From the NCBI RefSeq assembly GCF_000282895.1, contig NZ_ALBQ01000027.1, positions 62,001 through 126,000 of the forward strand: DNA of 64,000 nucleotides. Direction: 5' to 3'. The DNA comes from Sphingomonas sp. ATCC 31555 (GTDB taxonomy: Bacteria > Pseudomonadota > Alphaproteobacteria > Sphingomonadales > Sphingomonadaceae). The translations under genes and the position numbers were made by a program. The notes under the pieces are model-generated. The model was not told where the DNA came from. It made no database searches and saw nothing but the letters and a program-made list of their open reading frames with translations. Shown one piece after another: positions 44,347-52,520 of the stretch (position 1 is the first letter of the stretch; the number at the start of each line of letters is the position of its first letter).

Positions 44347-46859
44347 GCCTGCACGATCAGGACGATCCCGAACTGCGCCGGGCGCAGGAGCAGCGGCTGC
44401 GCGCGGTATGGGAGCCGCCCAAGGGCCTGTTTCTGCGGTGGAGCGATACCAACAACAACGCCGTCGGCCCCTGGTACACGCTTACCGCCTTTGCCTTCAT
44501 GCTGTTCGCCGGGGTGCTGGCGCTGATCATGCGCGCGCAGCTGGCCGTTCCGGAGAACGACCTCGTCTCCGCCAACACCTTCAACCAGCTGTTCACCCTA
44601 CACGGGTCGGCGATGATGTTCCTGTTCGCGGTGCCGATGTTCGAGGCGGTCTCGATCATCCTGCTGCCGCAATTGCTCGGCGCGCGCGACCTGCCCTTCC
44701 CGCGCCTCTCCGCCTTCGGCTATTGGAGCTTCCTGATCGGCGGCGTGTTCGTGCTCGGCTCGATCTTCTTCAACGCCGCGCCGGATGGCGGCTGGTTCAT
44801 GTATCCGCCGCTCACCACCCGCACCGACCTGTCCGGGCTCGGTGCCGATATCTGGATGCTGGGGCTGTCGTTCATCGAGGTCTCGTCCGTCGCGGCGGCG
44901 GTGGAACTGATCGTCGGCGTGCTGAAATGCCGGCCGCCGGGCATGCGTCTCAATCTGATGCCGCTCTATGCCTGGTACATCCTGGTTGTGGCGGTGATGA
45001 TCCTGTTCGCCTTCCCGCCGCTGATCGCGGGCGATTTGCTGTTCGAGATGGAGCGGCTGCTCGGCTGGCCGTTCTTCGATGCGAGCCGCGGCGGCGATCC
45101 GCTCTTGTGGCAGCACCTGTTCTGGATCTTCGGGCACCCCGAAGTCTATGTGATCTTCCTGCCCTCAATCGCGCTGTTCGCGATGCTGATCCCCACCTTC
45201 GCGCAGCGGCATTTGCTCGGCTATCCCTATATCGTGCTGGCGGCGGTGGGCACCGCCTTCCTCAGCTTCGGGCTGTGGGTGCACCATATGTTCGCGACCG
45301 GGCTGCCCAAGATCAGCCTCGCCTTCTTCTCGGCGGCGAGCCAGGCAGTGGTGATCCCCACCGGCATCCAGATCTTCGCCTTCATCGCCACGCTTGCGGC
45401 AGGCCGGGTGATCTTCTCGACGCCGCTGCTTTACGCCACCGGCAGCCTCGCCATTTTCGTGATTGGCGGGCTCACCGGCGTCATGGTCGCGATCGTGCCG
45501 TTCGACTGGCAGGCGCACGACACCTATTTCGTTGTAGCGCACCTCCATTACGTGCTGATCGGCGGCACGCTGATGCCGCTGTTCGCCGGCCTCTATTACT
45601 ATTGGCCGCTGGTTACGGGGAAGAAGCTGAGCGACCGTATCGGCCGCACCGCCTTCTGGATCCTGTTCGCCGGCGCGAACCTCGCTTTCTTCCCTATGCA
45701 CCTGTCCGGGCTGATGGGCATGCCGCGCCGGGTATTCACCTATCCGGCCGAACTGGGACTGCAGGGGCTCAACATGGCCTCGACGATCGGCGCCTTCCTG
45801 TTCGCATTTGGCGTCCTGCTGATCGTCATCGATCTGCTGCGCTCGCCCTGGCGGCCACAGGCGGAGCGCAACCCTTGGAAGGCGGGCACGCTCGAATGGC
45901 TGGCGACGCCCAAGGGCGAGCAATGGGGCATCCGTTCGATCCCGCTCATCGAGACGCGCTATCCGATCTGGGACCAGCCCGATTTCGTCCGCAAGGTCGA
46001 CGAAGGCCGCTTCTTCCTGCCCGATGCGGAGGAAGGCCGGCGCGAGACGATGATCACGTCGGTGCTCGATGCCCGCCCCGTCGCCGTGCTGCGGCTGCCG
46101 AGCACGTCCTTCGTCCCGATGGCGACGGCGGCGGCACTGGGCGGGGTGTTCATCCTGACCACCTATCACCTGTACTGGGCGGCGCTGACCGCCGGTTTCG
46201 CCACGTTGGCGCTGGTGCTGGTCTGGCTTTGGCAAACCGCCGAGATTCCGGAAAAGCCGTGCAAGCCGATCGGCCATGGCATCGAACTCCCGCTCTACGT
46301 CGCGGGTCCGCAGGCGCCGGGCTGGTGGGCGATGTTCATCACCATGATGGCCGATGCCACCGCCTTTTCGGGCCTGGTGTTCGGCTATTATTTCTTCTGG
46401 ACCGTGCATCCCCAGTTCCCGCCACCCGGCATGGACGGCCCGGGCATGTTCTGGCCGATGGTGGCGCTGGCGCTGATGGTGCTGAGCTGGGTTACGACGC
46501 TGGCCGCCCGCGAGACCAACCGGCGCGGTGCCTTGGTGGTAGCGCGGCTGCTGCTCGGTGCAGGCGCGCTTGCCGGGCTGGCGGCAATCCCCGCCGGGCT
46601 GGCGGGCCCGTGGCTGTCCGGCCTCGATCCTCAGCTGCACAGCTATCCGGCGATCGTCTGGACGCTGGCCGGCTGGACGGTCGCCCATGCCGCCATCGGC
46701 GTGATCGGTCAGCTTTATGCGCTGGCCCGCAGCCTTGCCGGCCGAGCGACGCCGACGCACGACGCGGATATCCGCAACGTCACGCTTTACCAGCATTTCC
46801 TGCTGTTCACCGCGCTCGTCACCTGGACGACGCTGGGCCTCTTCCCGGAGGTGCTATGA
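44343..46859 (+). CDS. ctaD: Cytochrome c oxidase subunit I-III fusion
   Basis: An 838-residue fusion. Residues about 1-600 are subunit I of a heme-copper oxidase: TLHGSAMMF (low-spin heme His87), GHPEVYV with the CuB His/Tyr region, WVHHMFATG (CuB histidines) and AHLHYVLIGG (heme ligands). About residues 630-838 form a subunit-III-like domain (PGWWAMFITMMADATAFSGLVFGYYFFW; LYQHFLLFTALVTWTTLG). Fusion of subunits I and III is known in some caa3-type oxidases. It pumps protons while reducing oxygen in the inner membrane. Coupled at both ends by ATGA overlaps. Confidence 0.92.
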   Translation: MSLHDQDDPELRRAQEQRLRAVWEPPKGLFLRWSDTNNNAVGPWYTLTAFAFMLFAGVLALIMRAQLAVPENDLVSANTFNQLFTLHGSAMMFLFAVPMFEAVSIILLPQLLGARDLPFPRLSAFGYWSFLIGGVFVLGSIFFNAAPDGGWFMYPPLTTRTDLSGLGADIWMLGLSFIEVSSVAAAVELIVGVLKCRPPGMRLNLMPLYAWYILVVAVMILFAFPPLIAGDLLFEMERLLGWPFFDASRGGDPLLWQHLFWIFGHPEVYVIFLPSIALFAMLIPTFAQRHLLGYPYIVLAAVGTAFLSFGLWVHHMFATGLPKISLAFFSAASQAVVIPTGIQIFAFIATLAAGRVIFSTPLLYATGSLAIFVIGGLTGVMVAIVPFDWQAHDTYFVVAHLHYVLIGGTLMPLFAGLYYYWPLVTGKKLSDRIGRTAFWILFAGANLAFFPMHLSGLMGMPRRVFTYPAELGLQGLNMASTIGAFLFAFGVLLIVIDLLRSPWRPQAERNPWKAGTLEWLATPKGEQWGIRSIPLIETRYPIWDQPDFVRKVDEGRFFLPDAEEGRRETMITSVLDARPVAVLRLPSTSFVPMATAAALGGVFILTTYHLYWAALTAGFATLALVLVWLWQTAEIPEKPCKPIGHGIELPLYVAGPQAPGWWAMFITMMADATAFSGLVFGYYFFWTVHPQFPPPGMDGPGMFWPMVALALMVLSWVTTLAARETNRRGALVVARLLLGAGALAGLAAIPAGLAGPWLSGLDPQLHSYPAIVWTLAGWTVAHAAIGVIGQLYALARSLAGRATPTHDADIRNVTLYQHFLLFTALVTWTTLGLFPEVL

Positions 46860-47236
46860 TCGGGCGGCTGCACCAGCGCTTCCGCGCGCTTCGCGTCACT
46901 CTGTGGACGCTGATCGTGCCGCCGACGAGCTGGGCGGCACATTTCCTCTTCTCCTATCTCTGGGCGGCGGTGCGCTGCGCGAAGACCGGCCGCTATGTCG
47001 ATGCGCCGACGGTCTTCTGGGGCGGCACCATCGCCGCGCTGCTGGTGATCCTCGCCTCGGGCTGGATCGCCTGGGTGCAGGCGCGCGCGCCCGGCGATCA
47101 TCCGCCGCATGAATCCGGCACGGATAGCGATCGCTTGCGCTTCCTTGCCTATTCCACCCTGCTGCTTGCCGGGCTCAGCGTGGTCGGCGTGATTTTCACG
47201 GCGCTGCCGGTGCTCTTCCTGCGGGATTGCCGATGA
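46856..47236 (+). CDS. Small membrane protein of the oxidase operon
   Basis: A 126-residue protein with three hydrophobic segments (TLWTLIVPPTSWAAHFLFSYLW; GGTIAALLVILASGWIAW; FLAYSTLLLAGLSVVGVIFTALPVLFL). It starts inside the oxidase subunit stop and ends inside the ctaG start. It may replace the missing subunit IV or aid assembly, but it matches no family I can name with confidence. Related small genes recur beside this oxidase type. Confidence 0.7.
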   Translation: MIGRLHQRFRALRVTLWTLIVPPTSWAAHFLFSYLWAAVRCAKTGRYVDAPTVFWGGTIAALLVILASGWIAWVQARAPGDHPPHESGTDSDRLRFLAYSTLLLAGLSVVGVIFTALPVLFLRDCR

Positions 47237-47823
47237 AGGCCGCGCCACTCGCGCTGGGTGCCGCGCTGCTCGCTCTGGGCTGGGCAGTGGCGGGACAGGG
47301 GATGACCGGGCACATGGCGGCGCACATGATTGCGGTGGCGGTTGCCGCACCCTGCATCGCCGTCGGCCTGGCCGGCACCGGTGCTGATCCTGCGCTGCAC
47401 CTGCCCCGCCTGGTCACGCCTCTGGCGATGAGCCTCGTCGAACTGGGGGTGGTGTGGAGCTGGCACCTACCCGCGCTCCGCGCCGCCGCCGCGCATTCGC
47501 CGCTGCTGCTCGCGCTGGAGCAGGCAAGCTTCCTGGTTGCCGGCGTCCTGTTGTGGAGCGCAGTCTTGGCGCCCGCGGCGCGCGCGATGGGCATCGGCGC
47601 GCTGCTGCTGACCTCGATGCATATGACGCTGCTCGGCGCACTGATCGGGCTCGCGCCGCGGCCGCTCTACCCTGCGATGGCGCATATGGCGCCGGCCGGG
47701 CTCGGCCCGCTTGCCGATCAGCAGCTCTCCGGCGTGGTGATGCTGCTCGTCGGCGGCGCGGCCTATTTCCTGGGCGGGCTGGCACTGCTCGGCGGGCTGT
47801 TGCGGCAGGAGGCGCGGACATGA
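47233..47823 (+). CDS. ctaG: CtaG-type (caa3) cytochrome c oxidase assembly protein
   Basis: A 196-residue polytopic membrane protein of the caa3_CtaG family. The pattern of helices and histidines (GHMAAHMIAVAVAAPC; WSWHLPALRAAAAHSP; LTSMHMTLLGALIGLAPRPLY) fits copper handling for the CuB/CuA sites. It overlaps both neighbours by ATGA. An in-frame TTG six bases earlier is less likely. No Cox11 or Surf1 gene is in the window, so this is probably the dedicated assembly factor. Confidence 0.82.
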   Translation: MKAAPLALGAALLALGWAVAGQGMTGHMAAHMIAVAVAAPCIAVGLAGTGADPALHLPRLVTPLAMSLVELGVVWSWHLPALRAAAAHSPLLLALEQASFLVAGVLLWSAVLAPAARAMGIGALLLTSMHMTLLGALIGLAPRPLYPAMAHMAPAGLGPLADQQLSGVVMLLVGGAAYFLGGLALLGGLLRQEART

Positions 47824-48884
47824 CCATCCAGGTCACCTGGAAGCGCGTCGTGCTGACGCTGGTCGGCATCGTCGCGCTCGCGCTCGCAGTCGGCTGGTCG
47901 GGCGCGGTGAACGTGGCCGCGTCGAGCGGGCATTGGCCGATCACCAACTGGTTCCTCCACTGGGTGATGCGCAACTCGGTGGGCACCCGCAGCGCACTGG
48001 ACAGCCCCAAGGCTGCCGCCGATCCGCAGGGTCTGGTCAGCGCGGCCGGCCATTTCGCCGCCAGTTGCGCTGCCTGCCACGGCGCACCGGGGATGCGGCC
48101 GCGCGCGGTGTTCCAGGCGGCGACGCCGGCCGCACCCGATCTCGCCCGCACTGCGCCGGAATGGAGCGACCGCGAACTCTACTGGATCATCGATCACGGG
48201 GTGAAGTTCAGTGGCATGCCCGCCTGGCCCGCGCGCGACCGACCGGACGAGATTCGCCGCATGGTCGCTTTCGTGCGTCGGCTGCCCACCATGTCGCCCG
48301 CCGACTATGTCCGGCTGACCGGCGGCATCGCGGGCATCGCCGGGGCACCGCGGTTCGAAGCCTGTGCCGGCTGCCACGGTGCCGATGGCCGCGGGCGCGG
48401 GCAGCCGGACATTCCCGTGCTCGGCGGACAAACTCCCGGCTATCTCGCCGCCGCCCTGCGTGCCTATCGCGACGGACATCGCGGCAGCGGCGTCATGGCG
48501 AACGCCGCCGCGCTGCTCAGCGATGCGGACGTGACGGCGCTGGCGACGCGCTTCGCAGCGATGCCCGGCCTGGGCGGAGCGCCTGCGCGCGCCGATGCCG
48601 ACGCGGCCCGGATCGTGGCGCGCGGCCTGCCCGATCGCGAGCTGCCCGCGTGCGCGAGCTGCCATGCGCCCGGCAAGCCCTATCCGGTGCTGTCCGGCCA
48701 AAAGCCCGCCTATATCGCCGCGCGACTGCGGCAGATGCGCGGCGACGACAAGCAGGTCGACGCGCGCCAGTCGCAGGCGACAATGCCGGTGATCGCGCGC
48801 CGTATCCCCGAAGCGATGATCGATCGCCTCGCAGGCTATCTGGGCAGCAGTCGACCACCGCGCGAGGCCGATCCGGCGAAGTGA
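47820..48884 (+). CDS. Tri-heme c-type cytochrome, membrane-anchored
   Basis: A 354-residue protein with an N-terminal anchor helix (VVLTLVGIVALALAVGWSG, residues 10-28) and three CxxCH heme sites: CAACH at 83-87, CAGCH at 182-186 and CASCH at 278-282. Each lies in a class-I-like cytochrome c domain with a Met region (SGMPAWP; MANAAALL; TMPVIARR). The last two domains resemble the tandem cytochrome c4 pattern. Operon position suggests it delivers electrons to the fused CoxB cytochrome domain. ATG overlaps the ctaG stop. Confidence 0.88.
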   Translation: MTIQVTWKRVVLTLVGIVALALAVGWSGAVNVAASSGHWPITNWFLHWVMRNSVGTRSALDSPKAAADPQGLVSAAGHFAASCAACHGAPGMRPRAVFQAATPAAPDLARTAPEWSDRELYWIIDHGVKFSGMPAWPARDRPDEIRRMVAFVRRLPTMSPADYVRLTGGIAGIAGAPRFEACAGCHGADGRGRGQPDIPVLGGQTPGYLAAALRAYRDGHRGSGVMANAAALLSDADVTALATRFAAMPGLGGAPARADADAARIVARGLPDRELPACASCHAPGKPYPVLSGQKPAYIAARLRQMRGDDKQVDARQSQATMPVIARRIPEAMIDRLAGYLGSSRPPREADPAK

Positions 48885-48995
48885 TCGGCCCGGGGCCGGG
48901 GCCCGCGATCGACCCGCTCGGGCAACGTCAACGGCGGCGGAACGGCGGAACCGTCCCGTCGGGTCTGGTCAAACCGCTTCGGAATTGCCAATAGC

Positions 48996-49007
48996 ATGTT
49001 GTAACAT
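48996..49007. promoter_or_regulatory. Palindrome ATGTTGTAACAT upstream of the ABC transporter genes
   Basis: Perfect 5-base arms with a two-base centre, in the 170-base gap between the cytochrome and ABC genes. It could be an operator or part of a promoter. No regulator gene is adjacent. The rest of the gap holds only GC-rich sequence. Confidence 0.3.
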
Positions 49008-49054
49008 CCCACAACCTCTGCATGACGCACCGTTTCGCCGACAAGGAATATCCC

Positions 49055-49792
49055 GTGCCTTCCAACGATTCGCCGATACTTCTCGATCAGGTGACGCTCG
49101 CCTATGGCGCACACCAGGTGCTGGACGGGCTGTCGCTCGCGGTGCCCGCTGGCAGCATCACAGCGCTGTTGGGCGGCAACGGCGCCGGCAAGTCAACGAC
49201 GCTGTCGGTCCTGCTCGGATTCGCGCGCGCAGATGGCGGGCGGGTGGCGATATGCGGGATCGATCCTGCGAGCGATCCGGACGGCGCGCGCAGGCGCATC
49301 GCGTATCTGCCAGAGAATGTCGCGCTGTACGAGCATCTGAGCGCGGTGGAGAATGCCGATTATCTCCTCGCCCTTTCCGGCGAGCGCCAGGCGCGCGGCG
49401 CCATCTGCGAGGCGCTGGCGGCGGCGGGGCTGCAGGAACGCGCCTGGGATCAGCGGCTGGACGGCTTTTCAAAGGGCATGCGACAGAAGGTGGCGATCGC
49501 CGTCGCGTTGCTGCGCCAGGTGCCGGTGCTGCTGCTCGACGAGCCGACCTCGGGCCTCGATCCGCGCGCGACCGGCGATTTCAACGCGCTGGTGATGCAG
49601 GTGCGTGATCGCGGCACGGCCGTGCTGATGGTGACGCATGACCTGCTCTCTGCCGCCGACGTCGCCGATCGCATCGCCTTCCTGGAAGCCGGAAGGGTGC
49701 GGCACGCCGTGGTCGCCGAAGGGCCCGATCGCTTCGACGTACGCGCGCTGCACGCGCGCTTCCAGGTCGGCGAGGCGCAGGCCCAGGCATGA
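49055..49792 (+). CDS. ABC transporter ATP-binding protein
   Basis: About 245 residues with all nucleotide-binding motifs: Walker A GGNGAGKST, signature FSKGMRQKVAIA, Walker B LLLLDEPTSGLDP and the switch His in MVTHD. GTG at 49055 has AAGGAA seven to twelve bases upstream; an in-frame ATG at 49022 lacks a ribosome binding site. It belongs to the NosF/GldA-like group of exporters and is coupled to two permease genes. The cargo is unknown; its place after an oxidase operon may be fortuitous. Confidence 0.92.
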   Translation: MPSNDSPILLDQVTLAYGAHQVLDGLSLAVPAGSITALLGGNGAGKSTTLSVLLGFARADGGRVAICGIDPASDPDGARRRIAYLPENVALYEHLSAVENADYLLALSGERQARGAICEALAAAGLQERAWDQRLDGFSKGMRQKVAIAVALLRQVPVLLLDEPTSGLDPRATGDFNALVMQVRDRGTAVLMVTHDLLSAADVADRIAFLEAGRVRHAVVAEGPDRFDVRALHARFQVGEAQAQA

Positions 49793-51228
49793 GCACCGTC
49801 CGCCTGATCGCCCGCGACGAATTGCGAATGATGGCGCGCAATCGCGTCGCCGTGATTGCCTTCGTGCTGCTCGTCCTGCTGACGCTGGTGGCTGTCGCCA
49901 GCAGCTGGTCGCACCAGCGCGGCATCGCCGACCTGCGCGATCGCCGCGCCCATGCCGCCGAAGCGGCGTTTCAGGGCCAGCCCGATCGCCATCCACACCG
50001 CGTCGTCCATTACGGCCACTTCATCTTCCGCCCGCTGGGGCCGCTCGCCGCGTTCGATCCCGGCGTCGACGCCTTCACCGGCAACAGCATGTTCCTGGAA
50101 GGGCATCGCCAGAACACCGCCAATTTCGGCGATGTCCGGCAGAGTTCGCTGCTCGTCCGCTTCGGCCAGTTGACCCCTGCGTTCGTGCTGCAGGTCGTCG
50201 CGCCGCTGCTGCTGGTCTTCCTGGGCTATGGCGCGCTTGCCCGCGAGACCGAGCGTGGCACGATGCGGCTGCTGATGCTTCAGGGAGTCACGCGCGCGCA
50301 GATCGTCGCGGGCAAGCTGCTCGCGCTCGCCACTGTGGCGCTGCTCGCCGCGCTGCCGGCGATGCTCGGCTTCGCGCTGATTGCAGGCCAGCCGGGTGCG
50401 CTCGCGCTGCCGATGCTGGTGATCGCGCTCGGCTATCTGGTCTATCTCGCGCTTTGGGTGCTGCTCATCCTGCTCGTTTCGGCGCTGGTTCGCTGCAGCC
50501 GCGATGCGCTGCTTGCCCTGGTTGCGCTCTGGGCCGTCGCTGTGGTGCTGCTGCCGCGCGTCGCGCCGGACGTGGCGAGCGCCGCCGTGCCGCTGCAGAA
50601 CCGCCTGCAGACCGATATCGCCATTGCCCGCGACCTTCGTCGCATGGGCGACAGCCACAACCCGGAGGATCCGCATTTCGCTAAGTTCAAGCAGGCGGTG
50701 CTCGCCCGCTACGGCGTGACGCGAGTCGAGGATCTGCCGGTCAACTACAAGGGCCTGCTGGGCGTCGAGGGGGAGCGCCTGACGTCCGCGCTGTTCGATC
50801 GCTACGCCGGGCAGAGCTATGCCGCCCAGGCGCGGCAGAACGCGATCGTCGACGGCGTTTCGCTGTTCAGCCCCGCCATCGCCATCCGTTCGCTGTCGAT
50901 GGCCGCGGCAGGCACAGACTTCGCCGGCCATCGCCGCTTCCTCGAACAAGCCGAGGCATATCGCTACGCATTGGTGCAGCGTCTGAACCATCTGCAGGCG
51001 GAAAAGGTGCGGTTCAGCGACGATGCCGCTGTCGATCCGGATGCCGATCGCCGCAAGCGAGTCTCCGCCAGCAACTGGCAGTCTATTCCCGAGTTCGCCT
51101 TCGTCCCGCCGAGCGGTGCCGCGCTCGCCCGCGCCGCCTTGCCCGGCCTCGCTATCCTGCTGGTGTGGCTGAGCGTAGCCGGAGCGCTGCTGGCGCTGGC
51201 GACCCGCCGTTTGGGAGCCTTTCGATGA
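49789..51228 (+). CDS. ABC transporter permease (DUF3526-type), first of two
   Basis: A 479-residue ABC-2-like permease. An N-terminal helix (VAVIAFVLLVLLTLVAVAS), a large periplasmic segment, four central helices (LQVVAPLLLVFLGYGALA; ATVALLAALPAMLGFALIAG; VIALGYLVYLALWVLLILLVSALV; LLALVALWAVAVVLLP), a second soluble segment and a terminal helix match DUF3526 proteins. GALARETERGTMRLLML is the cytoplasmic coupling segment. It overlaps the ATPase stop and the next permease start. Confidence 0.82.
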   Translation: MSTVRLIARDELRMMARNRVAVIAFVLLVLLTLVAVASSWSHQRGIADLRDRRAHAAEAAFQGQPDRHPHRVVHYGHFIFRPLGPLAAFDPGVDAFTGNSMFLEGHRQNTANFGDVRQSSLLVRFGQLTPAFVLQVVAPLLLVFLGYGALARETERGTMRLLMLQGVTRAQIVAGKLLALATVALLAALPAMLGFALIAGQPGALALPMLVIALGYLVYLALWVLLILLVSALVRCSRDALLALVALWAVAVVLLPRVAPDVASAAVPLQNRLQTDIAIARDLRRMGDSHNPEDPHFAKFKQAVLARYGVTRVEDLPVNYKGLLGVEGERLTSALFDRYAGQSYAAQARQNAIVDGVSLFSPAIAIRSLSMAAAGTDFAGHRRFLEQAEAYRYALVQRLNHLQAEKVRFSDDAAVDPDADRRKRVSASNWQSIPEFAFVPPSGAALARAALPGLAILLVWLSVAGALLALATRRLGAFR

Positions 51229-52478
51229 CCCTGCTCGCCCATGAACTTCGGCTGCTGCTCCGCCAGCGCCTGACGCTTTTCTCGCTGGCGCTGCTCGGCC
51301 TGCTCACCGTCGCCGCGCTGACTGCCGGCATGGCCGAGGTCGCCCGCCAGCGCGCAGCGATCGCCGCCATTCCCGCCGCCCAGGCGGAGGATATCGGCGC
51401 GATCGCCGCCTGGGTCGATCACAAGAAGGATGCCGGCAGCGCCGCCTATTACAGCTTCCACGCAACCTGGGATCCGCCCTCCCCGCTCGCCTTCGCCGCC
51501 CTGGGGATGCGCGACGTGTCGCCCTACATCCTCCGCGTGCGCGCGCTCGGCCTGGAGGCGCAGATCTATGACGGCGACACGTTCAATCCCGAACTGGCGC
51601 TGCCCGGGCGGTTCGATTTCGCCTTTGTCCTCGTCTTCCTGGCGCCGCTGTTCGTTATCGCGCTGTTCCACGATCTCGTCTCCGGCGAGCGCGAGGCGGG
51701 GCGGCTGCGGACGCTTGCGGCGCTGCCCATGGGTGGCGCGGCGCTGTGGCGTCGGCGCACGCTGTTGCGGCTGGTGCTGCTCTGGGCTGTGCTCGCCCTG
51801 CCCTTCACGGTTGCGGCGGCGATCGAGGGCGTCGCCATCGGCGTGATCGGTCTGATCCTGGCGGTGATCGCCGCCTATCTGCTGTTCTGGATCGCGCTGG
51901 CGGCGCTGGTCGGCAGGCTGCGTTGGCGCTCGGTCGCGAATGCCGCGACGCTCGCGGCGGCATGGCTGGTGCTGGTGCTGATCCTGCCCACCTTCGCCCA
52001 TGTCCTGATCAACCAGTCGATACCGGTCGATCAAGGTGCAGAGATCGCCCTCGCGCAGCGCGAAGCCGTCAACCACGCCTGGGATATTCCCCGCGATGCG
52101 ACGATGCGGCGTTTTTATGCCGCACATCCCGAATGGAAGGACTCCGCGCCGCTCGGCCCCGAATTCCATTACAAATGGTATTTCGCCTTCCACGAAAATG
52201 GCGATGCGAGCGTGGCGGCACGGGTACGTGCCTATCGCGCGGGGCTGGAGCGGCGCGATGCCGCGGGGCGAGCACTTGGCTGGGTGCTGCCGTCGGTAGG
52301 CGTGCAGGCGCTGCTCACTCGGCTGGCAGAAACCGATCTCGCAGCCCAGCTCGCCTATCAGGATCGCATCCGGGCGTTCCACGCACGGCTGCGCGATTTC
52401 TACTATGGCTATCTCTTCCGGGATCGACCTTTCGCCAAGGCCGATTTCGATCGCGCACCACGCTTCGACGCACGATAG
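51225..52478 (+). CDS. ABC transporter permease (DUF3526-type), second of two
   Basis: A 417-residue permease of the same type as its neighbour, sharing the layout (first helix LFSLALLGLLTVAALTAG, coupling segment LVSGEREAGRLRTLAALPM, helices to about 265, then a soluble region). Together they would form a heterodimeric channel for the ATPase at 49055. ATG at 51225 overlaps the previous stop. It ends tail to tail with the peptidase gene, with a long hairpin between. Confidence 0.82.
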   Translation: MTLLAHELRLLLRQRLTLFSLALLGLLTVAALTAGMAEVARQRAAIAAIPAAQAEDIGAIAAWVDHKKDAGSAAYYSFHATWDPPSPLAFAALGMRDVSPYILRVRALGLEAQIYDGDTFNPELALPGRFDFAFVLVFLAPLFVIALFHDLVSGEREAGRLRTLAALPMGGAALWRRRTLLRLVLLWAVLALPFTVAAAIEGVAIGVIGLILAVIAAYLLFWIALAALVGRLRWRSVANAATLAAAWLVLVLILPTFAHVLINQSIPVDQGAEIALAQREAVNHAWDIPRDATMRRFYAAHPEWKDSAPLGPEFHYKWYFAFHENGDASVAARVRAYRAGLERRDAAGRALGWVLPSVGVQALLTRLAETDLAAQLAYQDRIRAFHARLRDFYYGYLFRDRPFAKADFDRAPRFDAR

Positions 52479-52483
52479 CCGCT

Positions 52484-52514
52484 CGGCCGATCTGCGCGTG
52501 TCGCAGACCGGCCG
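52484..52514. terminator. Hairpin between convergent permease and peptidase genes
   Basis: Arms CGGCCGATCTGCG (52484-52496) and CGCAGACCGGCCG (52502-52514) match at 12 of 13 positions around a 5-base loop. It fills the 42-base gap between two converging stops and could end both transcripts. No T-run follows. Confidence 0.6.
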
Positions 52515-52520
52515 GGGGGT

